Assembly (NCBI GenBank): GCA_032871835.1
Contig: CM065297.1
Coordinates: 20,066,098-20,130,097 of the forward strand
Source: Dipteronia dyeriana
Taxonomy: Eukaryota; Streptophyta; Magnoliopsida; Sapindales; Sapindaceae
DNA: 64,000 bases
Direction: 5' to 3'
Shown: in pieces, positions 1-10,555 of the stretch
Layout: every line of letters starts with the position of its first letter
Position numbering within the stretch: the stretch's first letter is position 1
Translations under genes and position numbers: made by a program
Notes under the pieces: model-generated
What the model was told of the DNA's origin: nothing
Seen by the model: the letters and a program-made list of their open reading frames with translations, nothing else
The model's database searches: none

Positions 1-504
1 CATCCTTCATTGTCCATTTTTCTTCTGGACGAGAACTACGTTGGCGACCCACTTGGGGTAGCCGACTTCTCTGATTGATCCAGTCGTCAGTAGCTTTTCC
101 ACCTCTTGTTTGATTGCTTGACTTCTTTCAGGATTGAACGATCTTCTCTTTTGTACTACCGGTTTGGCATTTGGGCTAACTGCGAGGTGATGCGATATTA
201 TTCGGGCATCTATTCCGATCATATCTTCGTGACTCCAGGCGAATACATCTTTGTATTCTCTGAGCAAATTGGTCAATTCTTGCTTGATTTTTTCTTCCAA
301 GTTGGCCCCGATCTTGACTTTCCTGTCCGGTTTGTCTTCTTCGAGTAGTATTTCGGCCACTTCTGTCTTGTATTCATTCGAGCCCTCCCTTGGATCTAGT
401 TCGAATGAAAAGGATTCTTCACATTCATTTGGCTGCATTATGGTGCACACTTGTTCGGCATCATGCTTGTCTCTGTATACCGACAGGTTTGCTCTTCGGG
501 TCAT
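1..504 (-). pseudogene. Element L: reverse transcriptase, N-terminal part
   Basis: Minus-strand frame of about 165 residues that continues past the left edge. It holds the linker and the N-terminal part of a Ty3/gypsy reverse transcriptase: the conserved DVFAWSHEDM and LVQKKNGQ segments are seen near residues 88-97 and 158-165. The YVDD catalytic box lies outside the window. The frame is the same as that of the protease upstream and is separated from it only by a TAA at 508-510. In element B the equivalent codon is CAG, so the stop is a point lesion in this copy. Marked as a pseudogene because of that stop. Confidence 0.85.
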
Positions 505-507
505 CTC

Positions 508-1290
508 TTAGGATCCCTTGATTATCCCAACCCCTTGTTCTGTTGGGAACTTGATCATTAATGCGTAAGTGGCCGTCACGGCTCTTGTCTTATTTAGGAA
601 TGGCCGACCCAATAACGCATTATACGGCCAATTATCCAAATCAACTACCACAAAGTCAAGCAGGACATTCCTCTGGCATGGTGCCATTCCGATCTTTACA
701 GGTAATTTGGCCCTCCCGAGTGACATGACCTCTATTCCCCCAAATCCTCTTAATGGAGTATGAAAAGGCTGTAAATCTTTTCGGTCTAATCTTAGTTGGT
801 CGTATACGGCCACGCTTAAAATGTCTGCTAAACTTCCATTATCTATTAAAATTCTCCGGACTTCCCTATGGCCAATCCGGGCGCTTATAACCAAAGCGTC
901 ATTAGGTCGAACATCGACGCCGTGGGAATCTGCCTCTGTGAAGACTATCGGGTCCCATCCTTCCTTTACCCTCTTTGGGTCTGGTTCAACCGAATTCACG
1001 TAGAAGTTATTCCTGGCTTCTACTGCTTCTCGGACTTTCTGAGTCCGTTCTCGGTTGCTCCTCCCAGTAGAAGGTCCTCCGAAGATTGTATGTATTACTT
1101 GATTGGCTTCGGGGCTGGCTCTTCGGTTTTGACCAGGGTTGTGATCAGCCTTGGCTTTCTTGACTTCCGATCTCTCGTCTTTTTTTAAGATTACATCCCG
1201 CAGGTGCCCTTCCCGAATAAGGGTTTCTATGTAATCTCTTAGTTGAAAACACTTCAAAGTTTCATGCCCGGTCTCTTTATGAAACCTGCA
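508..1290 (-). pseudogene. Element L: aspartic protease (PR)
   Basis: Encodes the gag C-terminal zinc-knuckle-like segment followed by the retropepsin domain. The active-site motif IDNGS sits at about 829-843, followed by LADIL, the usual flap context in Tat-type proteases. A conserved LLGRPF segment near residues 215-220 is the second protease signature. The frame joins gag only if one extra T near 1287 is ignored: after gag residue DTTKY the other frame continues with CRFHKETGH and a later Cys, matching the intact arrangement in element B. The protease would cleave the gag-pol polyprotein inside virus-like particles. No ATG opens this frame, consistent with it being part of gag-pol. Confidence 0.85.
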
Positions 1291-2794
1291 AATACTTGGT
1301 TGTATCTCTCCGTGCGAACTGTGATTGTCGCCGCGGTTCTTGTACCATATTCTTTTCTTCCAGGATGGCTAGAATTTCTTCTTGTTTCTTCCGAAGAGGG
1401 GTGTAATTGGTATATCTACCGCGGTATTTCTCTGTGGACCGTTCGGCGTTGCGCCCATTACCCCCATCCTTATTTTTCTCCTTGCTGTTCCCTTTCTGTT
1501 TTTCTTTTTGATTTTGCCCCTTGGATTTGGTATTCCTCTGTTCGGGCTTTCCTCCATGCATATAGCTTCCTCTTGTAGCTAACTCTTCTTCCTCAGCCAG
1601 AGCGTATCCTCCCGCCATATCCATCATGTCGGCATACCTTGTCAGTCGTGCTCTTCTCAAACCGAAGGATAATCGTCCATTCTTCAAGTTACTGGTGAGG
1701 GCAGCAATAATGGCTTCATCATTAGCGCTGCCAATCTCTGATACCGCTTGGCCAAACCGGCCCAAATATTTTTTTAATGACTCGTCCTTCCCCTGTTTTA
1801 TTTTAGAGAGGTAGGCCACCGACTTCTTTCTGTGAACGTTGCTCAGGAATTGCCTTGAGAAGCTCCTGCTCAACTCGCCGAAATTTCCGATGCTTGCCGG
1901 GGGTAGTCTTTCGAACCATCTTGAGCCTGTGTCCCCAAGTGTTTGTGGAAAGTTGAGACACAACAGGGGGTCATTGCGGGCATATTGAGCCATGGCACTT
2001 TTATAGATTCTAACGTGCTCCTTTGGATCTGTATCTTTTTTGAATTGTTCCACATGCGGCATCCTGAATCTTTCTGGGAAAGGGGTCCGTAAAATTTCCC
2101 TGGTAAATGGACTATCGGAGTCATCGTCGGATAGATCGTTGCAACCATAACGTCTGACAAGTGCCTCCATCTGTCGCCTATTATTCTCTAGCTCTCGGGT
2201 TAGGCTCTGGATCGTAATATCTCTGTCCCCTACCGGGCTTCCTTGACGGTTGAACCGTTGGGTGACTGTCATTCTTTCCTCAGATTCTTCACTCTGATGC
2301 CGGAACCCTCGTGTGACTCCATGATGACATTTACGATGGTGTTGATCACTATCTTCTGATGATGATCGTCCTCTGCGCCGATCGTATTTACGATGTCTGG
2401 AACGTACTGTTTGATTGCGATCCAGCTTTTGGTGATTCTCCTCTAGTGTTTTCTGTCCAACCGGATTGATTAGGGAAGAGTTCCTTCTGGTTTCTGGCAT
2501 AGTTATTCCTGGTCCTACCACCATTGAACGGAGCCTCGCGGGTGGAGGATTGGAAGTATGCGCTCCTACTGCCAGTAGGTCAATCCCTTCCTTTGCTGCG
2601 TCCGTCACCAATTGCTGCAGAGCCTCTTGGAAACGCAGCGTAAGATCTTTGCTGGTTGGAGGAACTTGCTGGATCCCTACCAGGTGCGCAGGTTGGTTTT
2701 CTGTGTTTGCTGTAGGATTTTGTGTCGTATTGCCAGTATGGAAATCACCTGGTGATCTTTGGTCATTCCCTGAACTACTTCTGCTTCCAGCCAT
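1277..2794 (-). CDS. Element L: gag capsid polyprotein
   Basis: A 505-residue open frame starting at an ATG (2792-2794, minus strand), shortly downstream of the primer site. The central retrotransposon gag domain is seen around residues 245-345, with FRMPHVEQF, DPKEHVRIYKSAMAQY and the later SRSFSRQFLSN and GKDESLKKYLGRF segments typical of Tat-lineage gag. The N-terminal half is hydrophilic and rich in Arg/Ser. The C-terminal part (from about residue 420) is Lys-rich, as expected for RNA binding. The frame ends early, at YLQVS, because of a one-base insertion that shifts the zinc-knuckle segment into the next frame. This is the most complete gag in the window. Confidence 0.88.
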   Translation of the reverse strand: MAGSRSSSGNDQRSPGDFHTGNTTQNPTANTENQPAHLVGIQQVPPTSKDLTLRFQEALQQLVTDAAKEGIDLLAVGAHTSNPPPARLRSMVVGPGITMPETRRNSSLINPVGQKTLEENHQKLDRNQTVRSRHRKYDRRRGRSSSEDSDQHHRKCHHGVTRGFRHQSEESEERMTVTQRFNRQGSPVGDRDITIQSLTRELENNRRQMEALVRRYGCNDLSDDDSDSPFTREILRTPFPERFRMPHVEQFKKDTDPKEHVRIYKSAMAQYARNDPLLCLNFPQTLGDTGSRWFERLPPASIGNFGELSRSFSRQFLSNVHRKKSVAYLSKIKQGKDESLKKYLGRFGQAVSEIGSANDEAIIAALTSNLKNGRLSFGLRRARLTRYADMMDMAGGYALAEEEELATRGSYMHGGKPEQRNTKSKGQNQKEKQKGNSKEKNKDGGNGRNAERSTEKYRGRYTNYTPLRKKQEEILAILEEKNMVQEPRRQSQFARRDTTKYLQVS

Positions 2795-2823
2795 TGCTTT
2801 CTAACAAGTTCGAAGGTTCAGCC

Positions 2824-2843
2824 CCCCTCCTTCTAGCTCCAAT
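2824..2843 (-). promoter_or_regulatory. Element L: primer binding site region
   Basis: Directly inside the LTR end (CGTCAACA on the minus strand) the sequence reads ATTGGAGCTAGAAGGAGGG. Element B has ATTGGTGCTAGAAGGAGGG at the same place. This is where a tRNA would prime minus-strand DNA synthesis. It is not the common initiator-Met complement, and I cannot assign the tRNA by eye. Confidence 0.6.
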
Positions 2844-3710
2844 TGTTGACGTAGTTTTCTGGATTATGCCAGAAAAGCCAACAAGGACTGAATTTTGGCT
2901 ATTGATTCAAAGAGAAAGAGATGCAAAGAGAGTAATAAAGACAAGTTTTAAGTGGTAAAACTCCGATGGGCAAAGAAACATCCACGGGTGGTTGAAAGAT
3001 CAACCAAGCCAAAATCCACTAAGAGAATAAGATGTTTTTACAAGCTCTCGATCTCCCTTTTTCTCTCTGTATTATTTGTGATTACTGTATGCTATATTGC
3101 CTATATCCTCTCGAACCAGATTATGAGTCTATTTATATGCTTATAGAACCCTAATATGCTTTGTACAAGTAATACAAGATATTTGTATTTAATTGTGATT
3201 TGGTTACTTGCTCGAGGTTGATTTGTCTTCTTTCCTGTTTCGGAGTCTCTTATGGAAATTGAGTAGGATTCTAGTAGTGTAGTTCAATTTGAATTATTTC
3301 CTTATAAGAATGTAGTCTTCGAAAAGAAATCAAGTTGTTTCCTGATTGGGGGACTCTTCTAACTTAAAGGTCCATTATTTGGGATTCCTTCATGACGGAT
3401 ATCTTTGCGTATTTAACGACTTAACCTGTATGATAAGTTCTTATTCGAGTTGTACTTACTCCCGAGTAAGAATAATACCAGATGGTCCCGAGTACTGCCG
3501 TATGAGCCCGAGTGGAAGCGTTGTTTTAACCAGTCCTGAGTGTTGTTAACTGATCCCGAGTAGGTCTTTATTCGGTATATGCTTACTCGGGCTTGCTCCT
3601 CTTTAATGATGCCTTGTAGGATATTTTCCGGATGCCCATCTAAGCATACACCTGACTATTTTTTCATTCCTGTCAATAACGTGTATACTTGATAAAATTT
3701 ACATACAACA
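2844..3710 (-). repeat. Element L: 5' LTR (867 bp)
   Basis: Bounded by TGTTG on the inner side and ...TACAACA on the outer side (TG...CA on the minus strand). It aligns by eye with the LTRs of element B at both ends, sharing the CCTGTCA and ACGTGTA segments and the GGATGCCCATCT segment. A TATA box (TATAAATAG on the minus strand) lies at 3129-3137. U3 carries a cluster of CCCGAGT-type words at about 3450-3600. The flanking 5 bp outside the LTR are AAGTC; the partner target duplication is outside the window. Confidence 0.85.
3129..3137 (-). promoter_or_regulatory. Element L: LTR TATA box
   Basis: TATAAATAG on the minus strand. The same word in the same LTR context occurs in both LTRs of element B and in the LTR-like region of element C. 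Confidence 0.55.
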
Positions 3711-3715
3711 AAGTC

Positions 3716-4180
3716 CAAATCTTGGATGTCGATCGACTTGAATGTAGAAGACCAAATCTTGGATGTCGTTCGACTTGTGATGATAGAATCTGCATGACAC
3801 TTGAATGTAGAAGATCAACTGTCACTTGACTTAAATGTAGAAATAAAGGCTTGCAGGTCGCTCGACTTAAGAGTGTAGAATTAAAGGCTTCTATGTTGGA
3901 AAACAACACATGTCGCTCGACATGACAATTCTTGGTCTGACTTAAGAGTAATAATTTAATTACTAAATGTAGCTCTACTTACATGGATCCAATTTTATTC
4001 GTACTGTAGCCTGGCGTACAACATGGAGCACATTTAAGCAACACATGCCTTTGGTTCACGAAGTTGAATGAGGTAAAACTAAACTCATAATTTTGATTCG
4101 TAGTGGAATGAAACATATATGGAGGGTAGTAACTCGAAAGAGAGAACCAAAATTCGAAAGTAATCTCATAATATAGTGAC
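3716..4180. repeat. Degenerate tandem repeat with TCGCTCGACTT and TGTAGAA words
   Basis: Imperfect repeats of about 35-40 bp. Words like GGATGTCGATCGACTTG, GTCGTTCGACTTG and GGTCGCTCGACTT alternate with AATGTAGAAG. The array fades out by about 3950, after which only scattered words remain. No gene is seen. Confidence 0.5.
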
Positions 4181-4189
4181 TCATAGCTT

Positions 4190-4412
4190 GATGCTGAGCG
4201 AAACTTGTAGAATGCTCGATGTAATTTGCATGTAGAACGTTTGATGTAGAGCGAAACTTTTAGACCTCTCGATGTAGAACGAAATTTGTAGAATGCTCGA
4301 TGTTGAGTGAAACTTGTAGAATAAAAATATTTTTTTCAAAGGATCATAACTTGATCCAATTTCATAGAGCAAAACTTGTAGAGCGTTCAATGTAGAACGA
4401 AAATATATATTT
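4190..4412. repeat. 28-bp minisatellite
   Basis: Tandem 28-bp units that begin GATGTAGAGCGAAACTTGTA and end GAATGCTC. Three units are exactly 28 bp long, and about three more are shorter or diverged and partly separated by AT-rich sequence. Units are contiguous with no spacers. Related words continue weakly to about 5160. Confidence 0.6.
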
Positions 4413-5160
4413 TCATAAACTCAAGCCGTTCGCAGCTTAATTTAAAACAAAATGCTCAAATGTGTATTTTTTTTTTAAGTCTTTGTATAGACTCACTCAC
4501 CTGACACTCCTTGGCTTTCATTTGCATGATTTTAAATTGCTTGTCGTTTGAAAATATCACCAAGTTCACATGGTTTCTTGACCTTTGGAGATTTTATTTG
4601 GTGAGCATTGGCACGAAAGAGAGCTGAGCCACCGAATCATGGCTTAACATTGGGCGATGCTTTTTCAGTGATACAAGATTTGATAATTACACTTGGCGTG
4701 TATAACTGAAATTCATAATGTCGACCGGTAAAATGAAATATATTGGTTTGTTGCCCGACATACAACGTTTTAAACTTCATCAACTGATAGATTTTTTTTT
4801 GTCTTGAATCAACAACGTATTGTAGCGTAAAATTTCTCCACTCTACAAATGATAGAACAAGCATATTTATTTAAACGGACGACATATCTGATGTCGAGTG
4901 GTTTGTATTTAAACGTTGCTTGACACAAAGCTTTCGAATTGTCTTTTTTTATAGAATGCTCGACTCTCGAAGTAATTTGTGGAACTGTCAAGTTTATAAT
5001 TTGAATTTATGGCTTGATTATAGAGCACTTTTTGAGGCTCCGTAGAGCGCTTGTTGTTCGTTGTAGAGTGTTAGTTCGATGAAGAGTGTAGTATAGCTCA
5101 ACTGTAGTGCGATAACAAGATTTAAATTGTAGGTGACTTGACATAAAATGTCAATCAATT
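4413..5160. other. Gene-free AT-rich stretch with decayed repeat words
   Basis: No coding region is supported. Scattered words related to the neighbouring 28-bp array (TAGAATGCTCGA, TGTAGAG) suggest a decayed outer part of the same repeat. Confidence 0.4.
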
Positions 5161-5223
5161 AAATCTTATCTTTGTTGTGGAGTGTTTAAACTTCTCTGAT
5201 GTAGCTTCCAAATTCTATAATGT

Positions 5224-5408
5224 GGAACATTCCATTTTCTTTTGTTATGATTTGTACTTGTAGAATCGTGGAACACATATTTTTTTTGGGTTCAAACGGT
5301 GGGGAAGAACATTCCTTTGTCATGACTTGTACGGGGAACATTCCATTTTCTTTTGTTATGATTTGTACTTGTAGAATCGTGGAACACATATTTTTTTTGG
5401 GTTCAAAC
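5224..5408 (+). repeat. 74-bp direct duplication at 111-bp spacing
   Basis: Copies at 5224-5297 and 5335-5408 appear identical by eye, starting GGAACATTCCATTTTC and ending GGGTTCAAAC. The 37 bp between them hold partial related words (GAACATTCC, CATGACTTGTAC), so a smaller decayed unit may lie between. Confidence 0.8.
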
Positions 5409-5420
5409 TATTTTTCTTTT

Positions 5421-5448
5421 GGGGCGGGGCGGGGCGGGGCGGGACGGG
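5421..5448 (+). other. GGGGC pentamer tract, possible G-quadruplex
   Basis: Four consecutive GGGGC units followed by GGGAC and GGG. Six G-runs of at least three, separated by single bases, fit the G-quadruplex pattern. The tract sits between the duplication and the presumed left edge of the MULE. Confidence 0.6.
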
Positions 5449-5864
5449 TTGTGTAAATATCACCATTTTACTAATGTATATTTACAAAACATCATTTAAC
5501 ATGTTTAAACGAAAATACTCCGAAATATTAAAACAGGGAGAAATTTATCGTTTTCTACATCAGAGAAAAGCAAGAGTGAAACCGACGAGAAGCTAATAGA
5601 CGACGAAGTGACCAGAACGAGAGTAAACGAGAATAGCTGCAATTGACAAAGGTAAGATTAGTTTTTTTTTTCCTCATTTTTGTTGTTGATAACTTGCATT
5701 GCATGTTAGAATTGAGTTTTGTTGATTGAAATTGTAGATTAGGGTTAAAATAGATTTCTGAGAATGGTTATGGTTTAGGTTAGGGTTTGAAATTTGGTTG
5801 AATATATGTTGAGGAAGATGAAATTCTGGGTTACCGAAACTTTTTACAGGAGAATCGAGCTTAT

Positions 5865-6870
5865 TTGTAGTTGGGTCGAGCTTTTATTTTCGTGAAAATT
5901 AGGTTTTGATAAGTCGAGATTTTTTTTGTAAGGGTTCGAGCTTTTTTTTTAAAAGGAATTGAGTTTTTTTCAATAGGCTCAGGCTTTTTTTTACATTGAA
6001 TCGAGTTTTTTCATCATGAGATTGAGCTTTTTTTACATATGATCGAGCTTTTTTGTTATGGGATCGATCATTTTTTTCATGGGATCGATCATTTTTTTCA
6101 TAGGATCGAGCTTTTTTGTAGATGAATCGCGTTGTTTTTTCGTGAAAATTAGGTTTTGGTAAGTCGAGCTTTTTTTATAATGGTTCGATTGAAAGGGATC
6201 GAGCTTTTTTCAATAGGCTCGAGCTTTTTTCAATAGACTCGAGCTTTTTTTTACATTGGATTGAGTTTTTTTTTAAATAAGATCGAGCTTTTTTTATATA
6301 TAGCATCGAGCTTTTTTGTTATGTTGTTATGGGATCGCGCATTTTTTTTCATTGGATCGAGTTTTTTTAAAAGGGTCGAGCTTTTTTGTATATGAGTCGA
6401 GCTTTTTTTTCGTGAAAATTAGGTTTGGTAAGTCGAGCTTTTTTATAAGGGTTCGAGCTTTTTTTGAATGAGATCGAGCTTTTTTGAAAGGGATTAAGGT
6501 TTTTTCAATAGGCTCGAGCTTTTTCATCATAGGATCTAGCTTTTTTGTTTAAATAAGATCGAGTTTTTTTTACATAGCATCGAGTTTTTTTGTTATGGGA
6601 TAGAGCATTTTTTTCATAGGATTGAGCTTTTTTTTAAGGGTCGAGCTTTTTTATCCTAGGATCGAGCTTATTTTTTATAGGACCGAGCTTTTTTATAATT
6701 GGACCGAGCTTTTTTTACATTGGATCGAGCATTTTTGTTATGGGATCGAGCATTTTTGTCATAGGATCGAGTTTTTTTTTAAAAGGGTTGAGCTTATTTG
6801 TCCTAGGATCGAGCATATTTTTTTTAGGACCGAGCTGTTTTTACATTGGATCGAGACTTATAATTTTGGT
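5865..6870 (+). repeat. TCGAGCTTTTTT minisatellite, left block
   Basis: About 1 kb of irregular units of roughly 18-25 bp built on GGATCGAGCTTTTTT followed by a short variable AT segment. A longer pattern is superimposed: CGTGAAAATTAGGTTTTG occurs at 5891, 6141 and 6411, each time followed closely by AAGTCGAG, giving a higher-order period of about 250-270 bp. The block lies inside what appears to be a 5' leader intron of the Ulp1-like gene (donor AAAG/GTAAGATT near 5651, acceptor ACATTACAG just before the ATG at 6919). Long frames through it on both strands are artefacts of the repeat. Confidence 0.85.
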
Positions 6871-6918
6871 TCTGGGATTTTTTCTGTTTAATGATGTTGT
6901 ATTTCTGTTACATTACAG

Positions 6919-9900
6919 ATGAAAAATAGGTTGAGAGATTTGCTTAAAACTCCACAAGAAGACCGGAACGAGGGCAAATTGACTCGACAAGACCATTTTG
7001 ATGCCCTTGCCCATATAGACGACGAGCTGAACCGGGTCCCTGTAGAATTTGCAGATGAAGATCGACATCGATTCATGGCGTCATGTTTCGGGTATTTCCT
7101 AACTATGCATCGGGAGATGAAGTTTTCGGGTGGTGTTATCCATCGGTTGTTTTTTAGGGAGCTGCATCATAATGACCCAACAGATGAGATATAGTTCATG
7201 TTAGGGAACCAGTCGGTGAGGCTTTCAAATGTGGAATTTTGTCTAATCACCTGATTACTGTTTGGAGTTGTACCGGACATGACCAAGCATGCAGAAGTGG
7301 AGAATGACATACATCAGTTGTACTTTCCTGGAGCCGATGAGGTCTCATTGGAGGAGATAAGGGGTGTTATCACCGTTGCAGAGTTTGGAGAGGCGTACAA
7401 TGCTGTGAAGTTCTGCCTCATATATATGTTGAACTGGACACTGATGGGGGTGGACGAGAGATTCAAGATTCCAGTTTGACAGTTTCGGCTGGTTAAGGAT
7501 CTCGATGAATTCGATGTGTTCCCGTGGGGTGCCCATGTGTCCAAGCATTCTATTTACTCATTCAAGCATGTGCTTGACGGGCGACGAGACTGGTTAGAGG
7601 GACGCCAACAGGAAAAGAGCGCTCACGTACATACGGTGGAGACCTACAACATATACGGTCTATCTCACGCCCTATTAGTAAGATCTTTGAATTACAAGTT
7701 GTACTTTATTGGTGTTGTCCTCAATGTTCTGGATATTTATCGTACTTATCTTTGATGCAGATATTTGATTTCGAGGTGATCCCTGATTTTGGCCAAGAGT
7801 TCGGCACCCGGAGGGTTACGGATCTGTCTTCCCTTATTTTGAAGTGAGAGTTGACCAAACAACCGAGAGGGAAGAAGCTGTCCAAGATTTTCAAAGCCAG
7901 GGTATATATTTAATTTGTTAATGTTTATATTAGTTAGTAAGTGTACAATTACATTGTTCTAACCAATATTTTAGATGTTTGTGAGGAAGGAACTGGTGCC
8001 CACACCAGTTGAGAGACAAGCACCGTACTTTGCGGGGCTAAACGAAGGGGGAGCCTGTATGTAGAGGAGGACAGGATTCATATCCCGTCTCTGGTCCTTA
8101 ATTAAACTACCTTTTGCGGGAACAATGGGACAGAGGGTAGGGGTTTGAAAGACAAGACCAGTGATAGTAAGGGATCTGAGCCCGATGCTAGGGGTTTAAG
8201 GCCTAGTGCTAATGAGGGATATCAGACAAACCCTCAACGAGAAAGGCATAGGCATAGACGGGTTCGTTTTATCACCCCCTGACATGGTACATCTACAGGG
8301 AATTCCCATGGGGGCGTTGGACGTGATGGAGAGGTAAGTTTAAAAGAAAGTTTTGTTTTTTTATTAACACATGATGTTGATAGTTTTGTACTAACAATGT
8401 AGACATGATTTCAAGCCCCTGGGCAGATCTGTTGAATGATGTGCGTGAAGCCATCTGAAAGAGTGAGGAGGATAGAGAGTGTCAACACCTGGAGTTGGTG
8501 GATATGATCCGGAAGAGTTACGAGGATCGTCAGCAACAACACCGAGTGTTAATGGATATGATCCGAGGGGTAGGTCCGGAGAGTCAAGCTCAGTCGCATA
8601 CCAGCGATAGTAGACCTGCTACACACATAGCAGTCTGGTCGGATCTCCCAGCTGTCATATCTGGGTCCACCCAGCCCGAGCTCTACCTACCACCCAGCAT
8701 ATTTATTCAGCCGCAACGGTCCCCTCCCCTACCCAGCATATCGAACCAGGCTCAACGGTTCCCTCCCCTACCCAGCATGTCGACCCAGGCTCAGCGGTCC
8801 CTTCCCCCACCTAGCATGTCAACGGTCCCCTCCCTTACCCACCCAGCATGTTGACTCAGGCTGAGCGGTCCTCTCCCCCACCCAGCACATCGATCGAGCT
8901 TCAGTGCTCCTTGGAGGTTGGAGTACCGCACAGGAAACGTATACTTAAGCATTGATGGCAGTTGATAAGCCCTTACACGGATCCATACCGGCCGAGGTTG
9001 AGGACACGACCCCAGTCTGTAGAATATATATTTGACCTCTACGGACTTGTAGACACCGACCAGCTTGCGACATACAAAGCCTTCAAAAAGAACATCAATG
9101 GGGAACTGTGAGTACAATTTCATCTATGAATTTGGTAGTGTTTTAATGTTTATTCAAATTTTGATAAAGCTAATCCAATCATTAAATAGACATGATGTAG
9201 ACGTGTTGGCACCAGTGGACGCCAAATGGTTCATGCGTATGCAGTCCAACTGCATGGACTTGGAGGATATGGTACATACTTACGTGATTTTCAAATTAAA
9301 GTTTGTTTAAATAATGTTGTATTGTTAACAATCATTAGTTTTTTGTCTGTCAGCATATGGACGCATACCTTCATATTCTTCGGAAGTGTCAGCGAGGATT
9401 CTCCACTGTGTACAACTAGAGGATCAATGTATTGGATACACAATTCTATGTAAGTAGTTATAAATTATTGGAATCACATCTCGTTTTTTGGTTTTTTTAT
9501 TATTGATACGAATTTGTCAATGATTGTATGTACAACCACTTATGGTGTTACAGTGGGAGAGAATGATGTCTCGTGATTCGCACAGGGCTGTGACCACAAC
9601 AAGGTGGAATGTGTTACAGTCCTGATGGTTGGAAGATGACCTTCAGAAGGTCGTGGAATGACCACGAGTAGAAACCGCCCATGGCACGAGGTTGACTTGG
9701 TAAGTGTTAGACGGTGGAAATGATTTAAAATATAAACTGTTCGTATATCCTGACATAACACCTTTTGCATACTATTACAGGTCTTGATATCGTGCAACAT
9801 TAGGGCCAACATTGGTTGGTGGTGACCTTCGACCTTATTCTCGAGAAGCTAGACGTATTTGACCCTTGGAGACAGGATGTTCCTGTTAATATCAGGAAGC

Positions 9901-10281
9901 AGCAAGTCTGGCCATTATGGTGATTTTTTCATTCCATGTTGAATGACGCGGGGTTCCACACTGCACGACGAGGTGGTCATCGGCCGTTCCCAAGGGAAAA
10001 TAAGCCCTTCTCGGTCAGCGTGGTCTCCACTTCTACAGTCCCCCAATAAAAAAATCGTAAGACATTCTATTTCATTCACGTGCTTAGACATTATTTAAAA
10101 ACAATTTGTAACGCGTTTTAATGTATCCAATTGCAGAGGTAACTGTGGTCCCCATACTTTGAGACTTTTTGAGTACTTACTGAGGGGTCGACGCCTTTTT
10201 GATTGGTTAGAGGATGACATGAGGATCATTCGGGAGAAAATGGTTGTGAAGATTTTTTGTAACTCTAGGTCCGCCGAGTGA
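6919..10281 (+). pseudogene. MULE-borne DUF1985/Ulp1-like cysteine protease gene, decayed
   Basis: A multi-exon gene starting at ATG 6919 directly after an AG acceptor. Introns with GT-AG ends fit at 7678-7760, 7902-7974, 8334-8402, 9108-9189, 9272-9353, 9450-9553, 9700-9780 and 10057-10136. The N-terminal half (to about 8040) resembles the DUF1985 domain that accompanies Ulp1-type peptidases in plants. The C-terminal half holds the C48-type core: HWLVVTFDL with the His codon at 9810-9812, VFDPW with Asp at 9861-9863, and GNCGPHTLR with Cys at 10144-10146. Such enzymes cleave ubiquitin-like modifiers such as SUMO. In-frame stops (near 7192 and 7478) and frameshifts, one just before the catalytic His, show decay. 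A Pro-rich linker is encoded by tandem 39-bp units at 8690-8895. Stop TGA at 10279-10281, converging on the transposase. Confidence 0.8.
8690..8895 (+). repeat. 39-bp coding tandem repeat (Pro/Gln-rich linker)
   Basis: About five units beginning CAGCATGTCGACCCAGGCTC and ending in a CCCCCACC-type tail, encoding SMSTQAQRSLPPP-like 13-residue repeats. The fourth unit is shortened, which breaks the frame. It lies between the DUF1985 and protease parts of the gene. Confidence 0.8.
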
Positions 10282-10555
10282 TTGGTTGTATATTTAATAT
10301 TGTAATTTTTTATATTTCCTACCATTTTTTATGTACAATGATATTGTAATTCATTAATATTATTTCAATTTCTTTTAATGTTTTTGTTTCCAGTATCTAC
10401 CATCATATGTACGAAACACATAGCAAACCTTGACAATGTGATACGATAAGTTAACGAACACATACAAAATAAGTTAACGAACAACTCATGCAATTCCAAA
10501 TTATTACAATTTGATACGATTTCAAATGTTTACAATGTGATCAAAACTTTGTCAT

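Larger units (their letters stand above)
1..3710 (-). mobile_element. Element L: Ty3/gypsy LTR retrotransposon, Tat-type, 5' part
   Basis: Read on the minus strand, this is the 5' portion of an LTR retrotransposon: LTR (2844-3710), primer site, gag, aspartic protease and the first part of reverse transcriptase, which runs off the left edge. Order and motifs are those of Ty3/gypsy elements. The gag-pol and LTR are close relatives of element B at 40798-51388, which carries the second RNase H domain that marks the Tat lineage, so L is assigned there too. Only two coding lesions are visible in 2.8 kb (a one-base insertion near 1287 and an in-frame TAA at 508-510), so L is better preserved than B or C. 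The 3' half and second LTR lie outside the window. Confidence 0.9.

Noticed and set aside
4190..4412. CRISPR-like array of 28-bp repeats
   Set aside because: Units are contiguous without spacers, diverged, and in a plant genome; it is a minisatellite.
6327..6922. Open frames on both strands through the TCGAGCTTTTTT block (Lys-rich on minus, Phe/Leu-rich on plus)
   Set aside because: They are produced by the T-rich minisatellite being open in several frames; there is no domain, and the block lies in an apparent intron.
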